From Zygnema cylindricum (Eukaryota; Streptophyta; Zygnematophyceae; Zygnematales; Zygnemataceae), in the NCBI GenBank assembly GCA_037447655.1, contig JBBHKE010001856.1, forward strand, positions 190,428 to 254,427: a stretch of DNA of 64,000 nucleotides. Direction: 5' to 3'. Positions 23,048 through 32,946 of this stretch are shown one piece after another. Positions within the stretch are counted from its first letter, which is position 1. Every line of letters begins with the position of its first letter. The notes under the pieces were generated by a model. It was not told the DNA's origin and did no database searches. It saw only the letters and a list, made by a program, of their open reading frames with translations. Made by a program: the position numbers and the translations under genes.

Positions 23048-23244
23048 GCTGTCGAGCGTGCCTGGTAATCGAAAGGTCCAAGTTATATGTGTAAGGAGGT
23101 GTGCATGAGTAACCTGCAATCCACCCCCAAATGCTGATGCTCCCTTGGATCCGTGATAATGCCCATCTCTGTTCATTACCCCCCCCCCCAGGGATATGCA
23201 CAGATAGTAAAGAGGAATGGAGTGGAAAAGAAAGGTGTCCTGTA
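23048..23244 (-). repeat. Repeat A, inner copy
   Basis: Beginning GCTGTCGAGCGTGCC, this copy separates the end of the coding region from the 3' B repeat. It includes a C10-type run near 23180. On the coding side it is bordered by two G-tracts on the minus strand (23245-23271), which look like a polypurine tract but are separated from B by this module. Confidence 0.85.
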
Positions 23245-23272
23245 CCCCCCCCTAGATTTCCCCCCCCCCCCT
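23245..23272 (-). other. Candidate polypurine tract
   Basis: The minus strand reads a G12 run, then AAATCTA, then a G8 run. In LTR elements a polypurine tract primes plus-strand DNA synthesis directly before the 3' LTR. Here repeat A intervenes before repeat B, so either A belongs to the terminal repeat or the tract is not the true primer. Assignment is tentative. Confidence 0.4.
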
Positions 23273-23296
23273 CTTAGTCCCACGTGACTAAGAGGA

Positions 23297-23470
23297 TTAG
23301 ATAGATAAGCCGCCAAACTCGCAGTCCCCACAGAACCACGGATTTGCGGGTTGAGAGCGGGGCTCCCAATTCAAAGGTAGGAAGCAGTCATGCCACCCCT
23401 GGTGACAACGTTCACACACCAACAAGAGGTAGGGTACGGAGGACACATGGTAGGTAGAGGCACAAGTTGG
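23297..23470 (-). pseudogene. PHD-like cysteine/histidine cluster after the integrase
   Basis: The last 60 residues of the 309-residue frame 23297-24226 read YLLLVCERCHQGWHDCF, then NPWFCGDCEF. This matches the second half of a PHD finger (LLLCDxC...WHxxC...WxCPxC), with one residue fewer between the Trp-His and Cys. The first zinc-ligand pair is not complete: only one Cys (PPTCAST) is seen before it. PHD fingers bind histone H3 tails, so a chromatin-targeting role is conceivable but inferred. The frame stops normally after GGLSI. Confidence 0.6.
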
Positions 23471-24700
23471 AGGGTCTGCAAAATAAGTGAGGTGGAAAGT
23501 GGGTTCATCCTCTAACCCTCGCAGATGGCAAGGGGCCACATTGATCTTATTCTTTTTAATTTTGCGGCCATCCTTCCCTTCCAAGGTAAGAACCCCTTTG
23601 TTTGAGACCTCCACAACTTTCAGAATCACCCGTCCGGCCGAAATGTCCAAAGTATCCTTCTTCTGTTGCATGCGATACACAAAATCCCCGGGCACAAATC
23701 GACGTTGCCGGGGGACATAATTGCCACTCCGTCGTTGGGAATACCAGAGTTGATCTTTGTGCTGAGCAGCTTGTAAATTGCCCATGGCCAGAGGTATTTC
23801 CCGCTGAATTACCTTAGCCCGGTCGGCAACCAGTCTCTCTACAGTACCTCGGTTGTCCATCTCCGGAAGAACAACCGCCTGAGCCGACGCAGCCTTTGGT
23901 AGGATGGGATGTCGGCCGAAGAGAATGAAGTAAGGGCTATAGGAGTGGAGAGATGCCTGCCTGCTGAACCTGTACCCCATGGCAATCGAAGGCACTCGTG
24001 TGTCCCACTCCCCCAAATCCTCTTCAACTGTATATTTCCGTAGTGATTGCTTCACTGTCTGTACGCACCTCTCGGCCAAGCCGTCGGCTTCGGGGTGGTC
24101 TCGGCTGGTTAACCTATGGTCAATGAGGCACTTCTCCAGAAGGTTAGAAAATTCTCGAGCAAACTCAGACCCCTGATCCGTCAGAACTTCGGCCGGTGCT
24201 CCAAATTGAGACAACACTCTCTGCAAGAATGCGTCCGGGATTGCTTAGGACTCCTTTCGGGGAAGAACCACCAATTCAATCAACTTAGAGAAGTGTTCAA
24301 TCATGACCAACACAAAACGGTTCCCCCTCCGGCTAGTACGAAGTGGTCCTAGCAGATCCAGTGACCATCTGTAAAACATCCCCCGAATGGGGAGGGAGTG
24401 AAGCTCAGTCCCACCCTTTTTGTCAAAAGCTGCTTTTACCCGGTCACAGGAAGGGCACGTCTGCACCACACGATTGACTTGGGCGCGCAACCCATGCCAC
24501 CAATACGACCCCGTGACTAGCGAGGTGGTTCGTTTTTGTCCGAAGTGCCCGCATTGCTGGTGAAGCCGAACAATGAGCGTTTCGCGATTTGCCGGAGGGG
24601 GGACCACTTTCCTCGTCCCATCGGCCCATTTTCGGAGAAGGATGCCTTGGTCCCATTCATAAGCCGCCATTCGGTTCTGAACACGGGACAATTTACTTCC
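23471..24700 (-). pseudogene. Integrase of the young DNMT-gypsy
   Basis: The zinc-binding N-terminus has HQQCGHFGQKRT and CPSCDRVK (frame 24245-24691). The catalytic core shows WSLDLLGPL (first Asp), VLTDQGSEF (second Asp) and HPEADGLAERCVQT (Glu), the D,D-35-E arrangement of retroviral-type integrases. One in-frame stop (after LPRKES, about 24243) separates the two halves. The C-terminal segment KGVLTLEGKDGRKIKKNKINV with a following PCHL resembles the GPY/F-like end of metaviral integrases. The catalytic residues are all present, so only the stop inactivates this copy. Confidence 0.9.
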
Positions 24701-24889
24701 GGCAAGGTGGGATAGAGGAGAGCCCTTCTGGATAGATTGGAGGGAATCGCTCTCATTTCATATATCCTTCCGGCCGGCTCCAATGAGGCCTCCCCCTCTA
24801 CATCTGTAGCAAAAGTTGATAGTCCTCTTTCGGCCTGAGGTAGCCAAATAAAAGCATAGGAAGATCGAATAAGTCCCAAGCTAAGCTCA

Positions 24890-25281
24890 GGGTTTTCGTC
24901 ATGTCGCGCCCTAGTAGAGTCTCTAGTGGAAGGGTCCGGATTCCTGCTGAGTCCGTCGGCATTCCCATGAATCTCCCCGGCTCTATGGATGATGGTGAAA
25001 TCATATTCCTGCAAGATGAGAACCCATCTGGCTAGCTTTCCTGTCAACTTATTGTTCTACATGATCCACTTGAGGGGCTGGTGATCCGTAATAAGGGTGA
25101 AGTGTACTCCATAGAGGTAAGGCCGGAAGTGCTGGATGGCCCAAACCGCGGCGAGTAATTCCCCATGGTAACTGCTGTAATTCCCCTCGGCTCTGTTATT
25201 ACTCCGGCTTGCGTAGGCCACTACATACTCAGCCCCTGCATCGTCCAATTGAGCCAAAACTGCTCCTAATCCAAACCTGCT
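24890..25281 (-). pseudogene. RNase H of the young DNMT-gypsy
   Basis: Frame 25057-25257 has YVVAYASRSNNRAEGNYSSY and HGELLAAVWAIQHFRPYLYG, then LITDHQPLKWIM. After a stop the domain finishes with LARWVLILQEYDFTIIHRAG and NADGLSRNPD in 24517-25047. These are standard gypsy RNase H blocks, including the catalytic Glu (HGELLA) and Asp (TDHQ). Confidence 0.9.
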
Positions 25282-26230
25282 CTAATCTGTATAAAGGAGA
25301 AAAGGCCGCTGGTGATCGGGCATCCGGAGCACACGATGTTGTTTGAGGGAATCCTTCAGGAATTGGAACGCTATCTGCTGTTCTACCTTCCGCTGCCACT
25401 CCTGGTCCTTTCGCAACAATTGGTTCAATGGCTGAGCGTGGCTACTGAATTGAGGAATAAACCGCAGGTAATAGTTGGCAAGGCCTAAGAAAGTACGAAG
25501 AGCAGAAATGTCCTGCGGGGGTGGAAGAGCATCTCGGGCTGCCACCTTAACCATGTGGGGACCCACTGTCCCGGGAGTCACCTCATGACCCAGATAAATA
25601 ATTTTCTGAACCCCAAAGATGCCTTTCCCCAGGTGACACTTCAAGCCCGCTGCTTGGAGTGCCCGGAGAACGATCTGTATGTGCTCCAAGTGTTCTTCGA
25701 ATGTCTTGGAGAAAATGATAACATTGTCGATATAACACCGAGCGAAATGAATTCCCCGGAGAGCCTCGTCCATGGCCGGTAGGAATTTGGCCGGTGCATT
25801 CTTGAGGCCAAATGGCATGTACAGCCATTCATATAGACTGGATCCGGCCCAAAAAGTAGTCCTCTCTCGCTGTCTCGGCTCCATTGCAATCTGGTGGAAT
25901 CCATTTTTCATATCCAAAGTGGAGTAAATGGTGTCCCTAGCAAGAGAGTCGAAGATCTCTTCCGGGGTAGGCATAGGATAACGGTCGGAGACAGTTGCCG
26001 CGTTGAGCATCCGATAGTCCCCACACATCCGGAAATCTACAGTTTTCCCGAAGGAGTCTTTCTTAGGCGCGAGCACGATTGGTGAGGCAAACCCATGTAG
26101 TCTTGTACTCTCCTAAACCAGCCCAGCTTCCACCAAAGTCTGCACCTTTGAAATGATGAACTCCTTCTCCTTGAAACTGAGAGGGTACTGTTTCTGCCAA
26201 ACAGTAGCCGTCTCGTCGATCAAGTCAATT
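25282..26230 (-). pseudogene. Reverse transcriptase of the young DNMT-gypsy
   Basis: The minus strand reads ASPIVLAPKKD, FRMCGDYRMLNAATVSDRYP, STLDMKNGFHQIAM, YMPFGLKNAPAKF, then the catalytic box CYIDNVIIFSKTFEEH and IIYLGHEV. These are gypsy RT motifs 1-7. The catalytic YxDD is YIDN here: the second Asp codon has become Asn, a G-to-A change on the coding strand. A stop lies just upstream near 26100 in the VEAGLV-ESTRLHG region. This copy is therefore RT-defective. Confidence 0.92.
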
Positions 26231-26690
26231 TAAAGGAGTCCCTTTATAGATCCCTACATCGGTGTCAGACCAGGCGAACACCTGCCCGTTATTTTCTAAC
26301 AGCTTGGAGAGCCGGGCCTTCTACTGTGGGTCTAGCTGTTCACCTAGAGTCCAGTTCATCTTCCCGGGTTCCACTGCCGCCAATGCTTCCGGTGGTCTAC
26401 CCAAGAGGGAGATGTCGAAGGTCAGCTCTTCCTGTGGGTCGGTCCCTTGTTCGGCTGTTTAAACGCTGTTGCTGACAACTTCCTCTAAGCTATCATGTTC
26501 TGGGACTCCGCCCCCCCCCACTAAGGAAACTCCTGGGTCCAGTGTGGCATTGCTTCCCCCCACTGAGGAAGTTCCTAGGAATTTGGTGAATGTGAATTTT
26601 TCCCTCCTTGTTTCCCTCCTTGTTGTCTCTCTCCCCCCCTCGAGCTTTAGAGTTGCTTGCATGGCCAACAACTGTGGAGCTTGAAGGTAT
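26231..26690 (-). pseudogene. Linker between methyltransferase and RT
   Basis: The minus strand encodes LQAPQLLAMQATLKLEGGRE and then low-complexity Gly/Ser/Arg sequence (frame 26459-26746). The first part is conserved in the old copy (LQAPQLFPLQATFQPEGG, 14891-15280). No known domain is recognised. Conservation of the block in both copies suggests it was translated. Confidence 0.6.
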
Positions 26691-27720
26691 GTTGTCCGTG
26701 ATTTTAGAGACTGAATGCTTGAGAATGCAAGAAAATGTTTCAGCACCTAGGAAATTGAATTTAAATCCATGCTTTGTCCGATTAAATTGCACCTTTTTGA
26801 GGCTGATACCCCTGGCGCAGCTGTGGTTCCCTGTTGAAACCCCATTGCTAGTTCCCGTTCTGTAATATTCGGCGCTGTCCACGTGGCGGTTGTACTGTCA
26901 AAGATCATTCCTAGTGCGCCCTTCCGGTAAGCGTGGCTATTAGAAAAAGATACCAGAGTTCGGAGGGCTCTCCGTGGGGACCCATGCTTATTACAACAGA
27001 AGAAGGGTTCTTTGTCGCTTTGCTCACCGGTGTGGCCATTCGCCCCGGTCCGAGGATCTGTTGGACTGTGATGTTGGGATCTGTAGCTTGTGTTCTCAAC
27101 AGCTGTTGGAGGATTGGAAGAGGAACCTAGTTGGTCGAATATGCCCGAACTCTGTGGGCTCTTGATCCGATCTGAGCTGCATCAAAAATTATGGGAGTCC
27201 CTAGAACTTTGGTCACTTGGTTCCAGTTGTTGACCACCTGTTTTCTTTTATCATGTGTGGGGTGAATGTTTTCCAAGACGTAACCCACTGGTGTGTCCTG
27301 GCGTTCATGTAACCCTATTATTAGTCTGATCATCTGAAAGAAAGTTCTGCTACGAAGGTCCTGGTGTCCTCGGCCCTGTCGTGCTAACGAATACCTTTGG
27401 CATGGCCATCCAGCGACCACAAGGTCTACCCTTCCGAGCTTTTCCAGATGAGACTCCGTGATATTATCCACATTCTCGGGAAGCGTGCAATGAGAGTAAG
27501 ACATGGGGGACAGCGGTAGTTGCTGTGGGTAAAGTTGGTGCAGTAGTTGCAGACGGTACTCACTGACTACATGGGCGTCCGGGTCTATCTCGACTGCCGA
27601 GTAAGTTTCTTTTTGGTATCCAGCTTTCAGGACGGCTTCCACATCGGAACTAATGCCAAAAAATAAGGATAGAATCCTAAGTCCTGAAAGCGGGATTTAT
27701 AGTGACACCACTTGTCGATT
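26690..27720 (-). pseudogene. Cytosine-5 DNA methyltransferase domain, young copy
   Basis: C5-methyltransferases transfer a methyl group from SAM to cytosine in DNA. Minus-strand motifs in order: I, LSLFFGISSDVEAVLKAG (about 27680); II, YSAVEIDPDA; IV, VDLVVAGWPCQRYSLARQG with the catalytic Cys codon at 27410-27412; VI, GYVLENI; VIII, GSRAHRVRAYSTN; then VQQILGPGRMATPVSKAT, ALRTLVSFSNSHAYRKG, and ITERELAMGF with LIGQSMDLN (IX/X-like). The motif order is not permuted, and AHRxRxY and the GPGRMA block resemble DNMT3 rather than DNMT1. The domain is about 330 residues, near the family's catalytic size. Breaks: TAA before motif I, TAG near 27131, a frameshift between the GRMA and ALRT blocks, and TAG at 26747-26749. 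It sits between protease and RT in the same direction, with no sign of a separate promoter. Confidence 0.9.
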
Positions 27721-27885
27721 GAAGTCTTTCCCTTTGTTAGGAACCGTTGGAAGTTCCGACCGGGGGACTTTTGCTGCTCCGGGTGATATTGCAGCCAAGC
27801 TCCTGTCCACTTCCCGCCGAAGTGTGGCCATCTGTACCAATCGGTTCTGATACTCCCTTTTCCACCGCTTGGAAATAGGGAATTG

Positions 27886-28440
27886 CTAGATAGAATCAGC
27901 GATATCGTTAGAGTATTTGAACACCTCCGAGGGGGTTGAGGCAGAGTAGACGGGATAGCATCCAAACACCGGAACAGTCGTTTTTCCCCGGTTCCACAAA
28001 TCCAAGGGGACCACCACTTTTGTTCCTTTCTGATCCTCAGTGTCTGAGACTGTAACTTGTTCCTTCCATACGCTCAACTCCATGTTCAACCTTGTCCACG
28101 TCGCCATACCCAGCAAAATTTCAAATTGCTTACCTTCCACCACTAGGAAGGGAAGCCGAACCTGCACGTGCTGGCCTGCATTGTCCGCAAATTTGATTTC
28201 CATGGCTTTTATGATCCCATATACTGATTGGCTACCACTACTGACTGTGCTCAAGCATATGTCACTTGGACTGATTTTTGGCCGGAGTTCCTCGGGCATT
28301 TGTTGTAACGCTGATGTCGTTATTAAGTTTGGAAGAGCTCCGGTATCCACCACTGCATCCTGGTACCCGCCGTATCCATTAAGTTTAAAATTTCCCGTCC
28401 TGTTGAGGATAAGAGCCACCGAAAGGGCCTTATAATCCCT
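27886..28440 (-). pseudogene. Aspartic protease of the young DNMT-gypsy
   Basis: The 177-residue open frame contains YQDAVVDTGALPNLITTSAL, the retropepsin active site (D-T-G-A), and FEILLGMATWTRLNMEL, matching the hydrophobic-Gly flap/C-terminal segment of retropepsins. It would cleave the polyprotein. No stop lies in this part, so it is the best preserved domain of the copy. It lies directly upstream of the methyltransferase (frame 27627-27965 overlaps its end in another phase). Confidence 0.82.
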
Positions 28441-29240
28441 ATCTGCCCATAAAGGTTTTTGATTCTGCCGACATGAAGACTGTCTTGGGCGGTTCTGCCA
28501 ACGCGACCCTTTTCCTCCTAGTGTGAATTTCTTCCCCTAATGCCTGTATGAGGGTTTCTTTGGGCATATTGTGGGAGGAAGCCAGCGTTTTGACATGCGT
28601 CAAGGCGTAGGGCATTAAGTGTCGTACTAGCATGACTGCCGGTTTGGAGAAAGGAGGGAGAGCTTTGGGCGATGAAATGGGTGAGTCCTCGTCTTCCGAT
28701 TTCTCCTAGTCCCCCCATCTTCTTCCTTACTTTCTGCGTCAGATTTCCCCGTAGGAGGTGTAATTGGCGGATCTGTGGACGGTCTCTCTACCATGTATCT
28801 GTCAAACCATTCCTGATCTGTTTCAGTGGTTGAAGTATTTTCTTTCGGTTGTGTCTTCTTGTAATCTTCAAAACCGGGAGGAAGTTTCTTCGGAGCCGGA
28901 GGGGGCGGGTTAGTCGGCTTGAGTCCAGTCCAACGTCACTGTTTAGAAGTACTGCTCGCGGGGTCAAGGATAAGGGGCCGGTGGCTTTGCGACTGTGGTC
29001 CCTTTGTTCCATCGGTTGTTTGTCTTTTCTTTGGAAGGACGTTGTAGAGCGCAGTTGCCTGCGACTGTCCCCTACACCAACGTTCCATGCTCCGGACAGA
29101 AATGTCCTAGCATGCTGAGCCTTTGGAGGCTCCATATCCCAACCCATCGGGTCATCATCATCTCCACCCAACGTGGTTTGCTGCTCCAGCTCCGCTAGCT
29201 TTTGTAGCAGTTCTTGTTTTTGTTTCTGCAGTTTCTAAGC
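28441..29240 (-). pseudogene. Gag-protease spacer with conserved acidic block
   Basis: Three conserved blocks recur in both copies of the family: a Gln/Leu-rich coiled-coil-like stretch with QKQKQELLQKLAELEQQ (about 29170-29220), GGDDDDPMGWDMEPPKAQHA (29171 downward) and YALTHVKTLASSHN (28439-28633). I recognise none as a known domain. Their retention in the diverged old copy indicates past selection at protein level. Confidence 0.62.
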
Positions 29241-31764
29241 CGGCGTAAGAGGTTGAGGAGTGCGGGCAGAGGATCTCAGTCGGAGAGCGGCCAGTTCTGT
29301 TGCCAAAGCGGCCAACTGAGTGCTCTGTTGCTGAATGATATGTTCCGGTGTCAGTCTGCTGGGCCCCGGTTCATTTGGAGATCGTCCCCACGGATACAAA
29401 AGTTGCAGTGGCAGAGGATTAACGGCAGTTTCCCCTTCGCCTGTAAACAATGCATACTGCATCATCTCCTTCGGAACCCATATTTCCGAAAGCATTGCCC
29501 TTCTTTGTGGCACATGAACCCACAAGCTTCACATTTTGACCCTTCAGTAGTATACTTCCCCCTTAGCTCATTAGAGATTTGAGCGTCATTGAATTTTGGA
29601 AGTCGGATTTGCCCCAATTGGGATTGAGACATTTTGGCGGTTTCAGAGCGTGGAGTAGGTTTATAGGTTTCCTTAGTGACCGGGGTTCGGTCTCCTCCTC
29701 CGCCTCCTTGCTTGCGTTCTTGCTGTTTCCTTGTTCTTTCCGCACGCTCCCTTTCAAACTCCTTTTGCTTGATGGCGAGTTCTGGTTTGAGCTTTCGGGG
29801 GCACCTCTTCCATCCTTGACCTGTCTGGTTACAGTTTAGGCAGTTGTAAAGAAAAACTTTTTCATCTCCCCCCATTGCAGGTTCTGATCGGGCATCCGCT
29901 TCCTGTTTCCCCTTAAGCTTCCGCAAAGCTTGCAGTTCTGTCTGCTCGTCGTGGCTGAGCGATGTTTCCCAGGCGAAACCTGCAAAGTTGGCTCTGGATT
30001 TTCCGGTAACAACCTTTTCTCGTGCCTCGCTATTAACAAAATGATCATACAATTTCATAGCACCCAATGAAAATTCTTGAGCTGTGGGATTCCGATCGTG
30101 TATAGCCTGATTAGCGCTCCAATTGTCCAGAGCTGCCTGTCCTGTTGGCCCGAAGGAATTTCGAATAGCGACATAATATTTGGTGGCCATAGCCGGTGTA
30201 TCGATGGTGGACAGTTTGGTCTTCTGGCAGAGGCTGGAGAGACGGTTGAACAACGTCTAGGGAGTTTCATTCTTCAAACTGCGGAAGTCTGTGAACTCCT
30301 TGATGGCAGTTTCGTTCCTTTCTGTGTAAAGGAGTCTCCAAGCGTCCAGAAGAGTGGTACAAGGATTAGGATTGGCAACCATCCGGGTGGCTGCTTCGGC
30401 TGCTTGTACCGCAGGTGGTTGACATAGGCCCTACCTTGGGCCTAAAGTTTCATATCCATGGTGAAAGTGGCGGTGAGAGGAGCTCCGGCTGCGGCAGCCA
30501 AGTCGGCTGCTGCCTGAAGAGCCTCGACGTCCAAAACCGGATCTGATATTTTGATACAGGGAGCCATCAACAAAGGTTGACGCTCCTTATAATCGGCCAA
30601 AGCTCCTCCAGCTAGATAATTTACCATCATCGGGAACAAGGTTGTTTCAAAATCTGCTGGAATGGCCCCTCCCCTGTATTTGTTAATTTCGGACTGCTTC
30701 AAGGATTTCCACAGCAGTTCAAAATCAGAGAAGGCAACTCCCGAGTTGTCCCCGGTGAAGATCCGAATGTCTCCCATTTCTTTTTCCTCCTTTGCAAGGT
30801 TGGTGAACTGTGAAGAGGATGGTCCGGTTGGGCTAACAAACTGGACCGGTGAAATTACTCCTGGATCAGCGTTGTGTAGCTCCGGCTCGCCTCCTTCTTT
30901 GGTAGAGGGAGCGATCTGACGAGAGATGGCACTCCCCCCCAATGAGGAAGTTCTGGTTACGGGTGGGATAGTGAGATGACCAGTATCTCCCTGGAGTTGG
31001 CCCTTGGGAAACGAGGAGCTTATCACCTTGGGAAAAGCTGCCCGAAGTCCTGCTCCTCTATACCCAAGAGAGGCCCGTTCCTCCCGGTGAAGTGTTTCCA
31101 CCGAGGGAATGTGGAGAATGGGTTTAGTCACCGGTGGTCGTTGAGGGATTGGTGGGGAAGGGGATGGATATGACTGAGGCCTACGAGGGAAAGGTGTTAG
31201 TCTCCGTGTACGCCTTGTGGAGGTTTCTGGTGGAGGAGTTCCTCTGCTAGAACCGGGAGAACGTCGGTGGGGAGGAGAGTAAGCAGGAACGTCGTACTTG
31301 TAAGGTAAGACGGGTGGTCCCGATGACCCACAGACTGCAACGGCCTGAGAAACAGAAGGGGAAGAAGAACATGCCTGAGGTGGCGATGGAGGAGGAGTAG
31401 TAAGCCAGAGGGAAATGTGTAGTCTCTGGTCTGGTTGTAGCTGCACCACGGTCTCCACAGTAGAAGATCCCTCGACCGAGACAAGTGTAGGGAGATCTGT
31501 AGCCGCACCCACCGGATTACTCGGCAAATCTGCACCCAACCCATTTTTGTTAGGCCCTGTTGTTTCCTCCCGTTCCCGATGAAGAGGAGATTCTGGTCTC
31601 GCTTCTGGTGAAGTCCGGGGATCTCGCATGGGAGGAGGAGTTGTCTGATCCAGAAGTTGTTGTTCTATCGTGGGACCTGTTCTACGAGGAGGTACTACCT
31701 GTCCACTAAAGATTCCCCCAGATCTTTGTCTAGCCTCCTGTATCAGGATTAGCTCCTGTTCCAA
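29241..31764 (-). pseudogene. Gag of the young DNMT-gypsy
   Basis: The 440-residue frame 30442-31764 starts with a Pro/Ser/Arg-rich N-terminus and ends with a capsid-like part (FSDFELLWKSLKQSEINKYR, FPMMVNYLAGGALADY). Frame 29462-30253 continues with FNRLSSLCQKTKLS, FVNSEAREKVVTGKSRANF and two zinc knuckles. The first is CLNCNQTGQGWKRC, where the expected His is Gln (the old copy has His). The second is CEACGFMCHKEGQC, an intact CX2CX4HX4C. A frameshift or stop near 30257-30440 separates the halves. The product would form the virus-like particle. Confidence 0.8.
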
Positions 31765-32850
31765 TGCTCACTTCCTTTCCTCTTCAAGGGCATCCCAATC
31801 AATTGCAACGGGTCCGGCCCCCGCCGTAGCCTTATCTTGCGATCGCAGAATCTCAACCAATTTCTGGGTGCTGCTCACCACACCCGAGAGATCCGCAATC
31901 CCCAAACCGGGTACCTCAGGGTCCGTAGGCCTTGAACGCCATAGTCCTTCGGATGGTCGAACAACTGGTGCTGAAGGAGACATGGAACTTGGGCAAATTG
32001 AGGCAGAAGGAAAGAACAACTCTTCTTTGACTAGGGGAGCAAATCGACCTTTGCTATCCCTATGGTTGAATCGGAAATCTCTCTTACGCTCAGGTACCTT
32101 CCGCTTGCTACTCCCTTCCCTGATCTGGCCCCGAGAAGTTGCTCTGCCCCTAGAAGGTCTACTGGTAGCAGTTTCCTAAGATATGGTGGGCTGTTGTCGT
32201 GAAGTAGACGGCATCTCTGGTTGCTCTCGGGCAGAGGTGGGAGAGCCACTCTCGGACGAGCTACTCATGATCTCCACTACTCCTCCCACTGGGCGTATGA
32301 TCCGGGCTTTGTCGCGTCTGGCAACCCGCTGCACTAGCTCCTTCTTAACCTTCAGCTCATGAATATTGTGAAGGGCTAGAATCTCCTTACGACCAGATCG
32401 GTTAGGATCTCACAAGAGTTTAGGATCCAGGTATGTCTCCACTATTGGAGCCTTGGATCTGGTATAACGTACCACCTCAGGAGGGTGGCCTGGGACCGCT
32501 TCCTTGTATGCCAAACCCTTTATACGAGATCGGGGAGATAAAGGTTGTCTTTCTACCTTCCCCGTGGCCTAGCCCTGGCGGCCTAGGACAACGTCGGAAA
32601 GTTTTCAGGGGAAAAGACTGGAGGAGGTGGAGGTGAGGGTTGCCTCTCTGTCGGCCTCGGGGGAGTCTCGACGACAACCGGAATGGGCATCATCCCGTTA
32701 AGAAACTGTTTAATGTTCAAAGTAGAGGTGAAAGGGACCGATTCCTTAAGCACCTGGGACTCTCTCTCTTGTGCCACCCCTTCTTGTCTTTCCTGTTCTT
32801 CCGGACTAACACCGGAAGGATCCTTATCCGGAGCTTCTCCTCCGCCCATG
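31765..32850 (-). pseudogene. N-terminal extension of gag, young DNMT-gypsy
   Basis: A start at 32849 (MGGGEAPDKDPSGVS) leads to a proline-rich stretch and FSPENFPTLS. Sequence then continues across a few stops with LALHNIHELKVKKELVQR, RPVGGVVEIMSSSSES, and frame 31768-32019 (VEILRSQDKATAGAG). The same blocks appear in the old copy at 34140-34408 and 47700-48560. Function is unknown; the composition is mostly disordered. The region makes the gag of this family unusually long. Confidence 0.65.
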
Positions 32851-32946
32851 ACTTACACAAACAGATGAGCTGGATCTCTCAGATAAAATACACCACCCTA
32901 AGCGGTTATCCTCTTAAACAAAAGGGGACAATGGCTTTTTCAGTAC

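Noticed and set aside
23160-23272. C/G runs as sequencing error or gap filling
   Set aside because: Possible, but the runs occur at the same place in repeat A and at a polypurine-like position; the exact run length should not be trusted.
26690-27720. Methyltransferase as an independent host gene
   Set aside because: It is colinear with protease and RT on the same strand, recurs with the same neighbours in the old copy, and lies within the exact insertion borders of the element.
30976-32179. + strand frames, including a 169-codon one at 31670-32179
   Set aside because: Antisense to gag of the young DNMT-gypsy, with no motifs.
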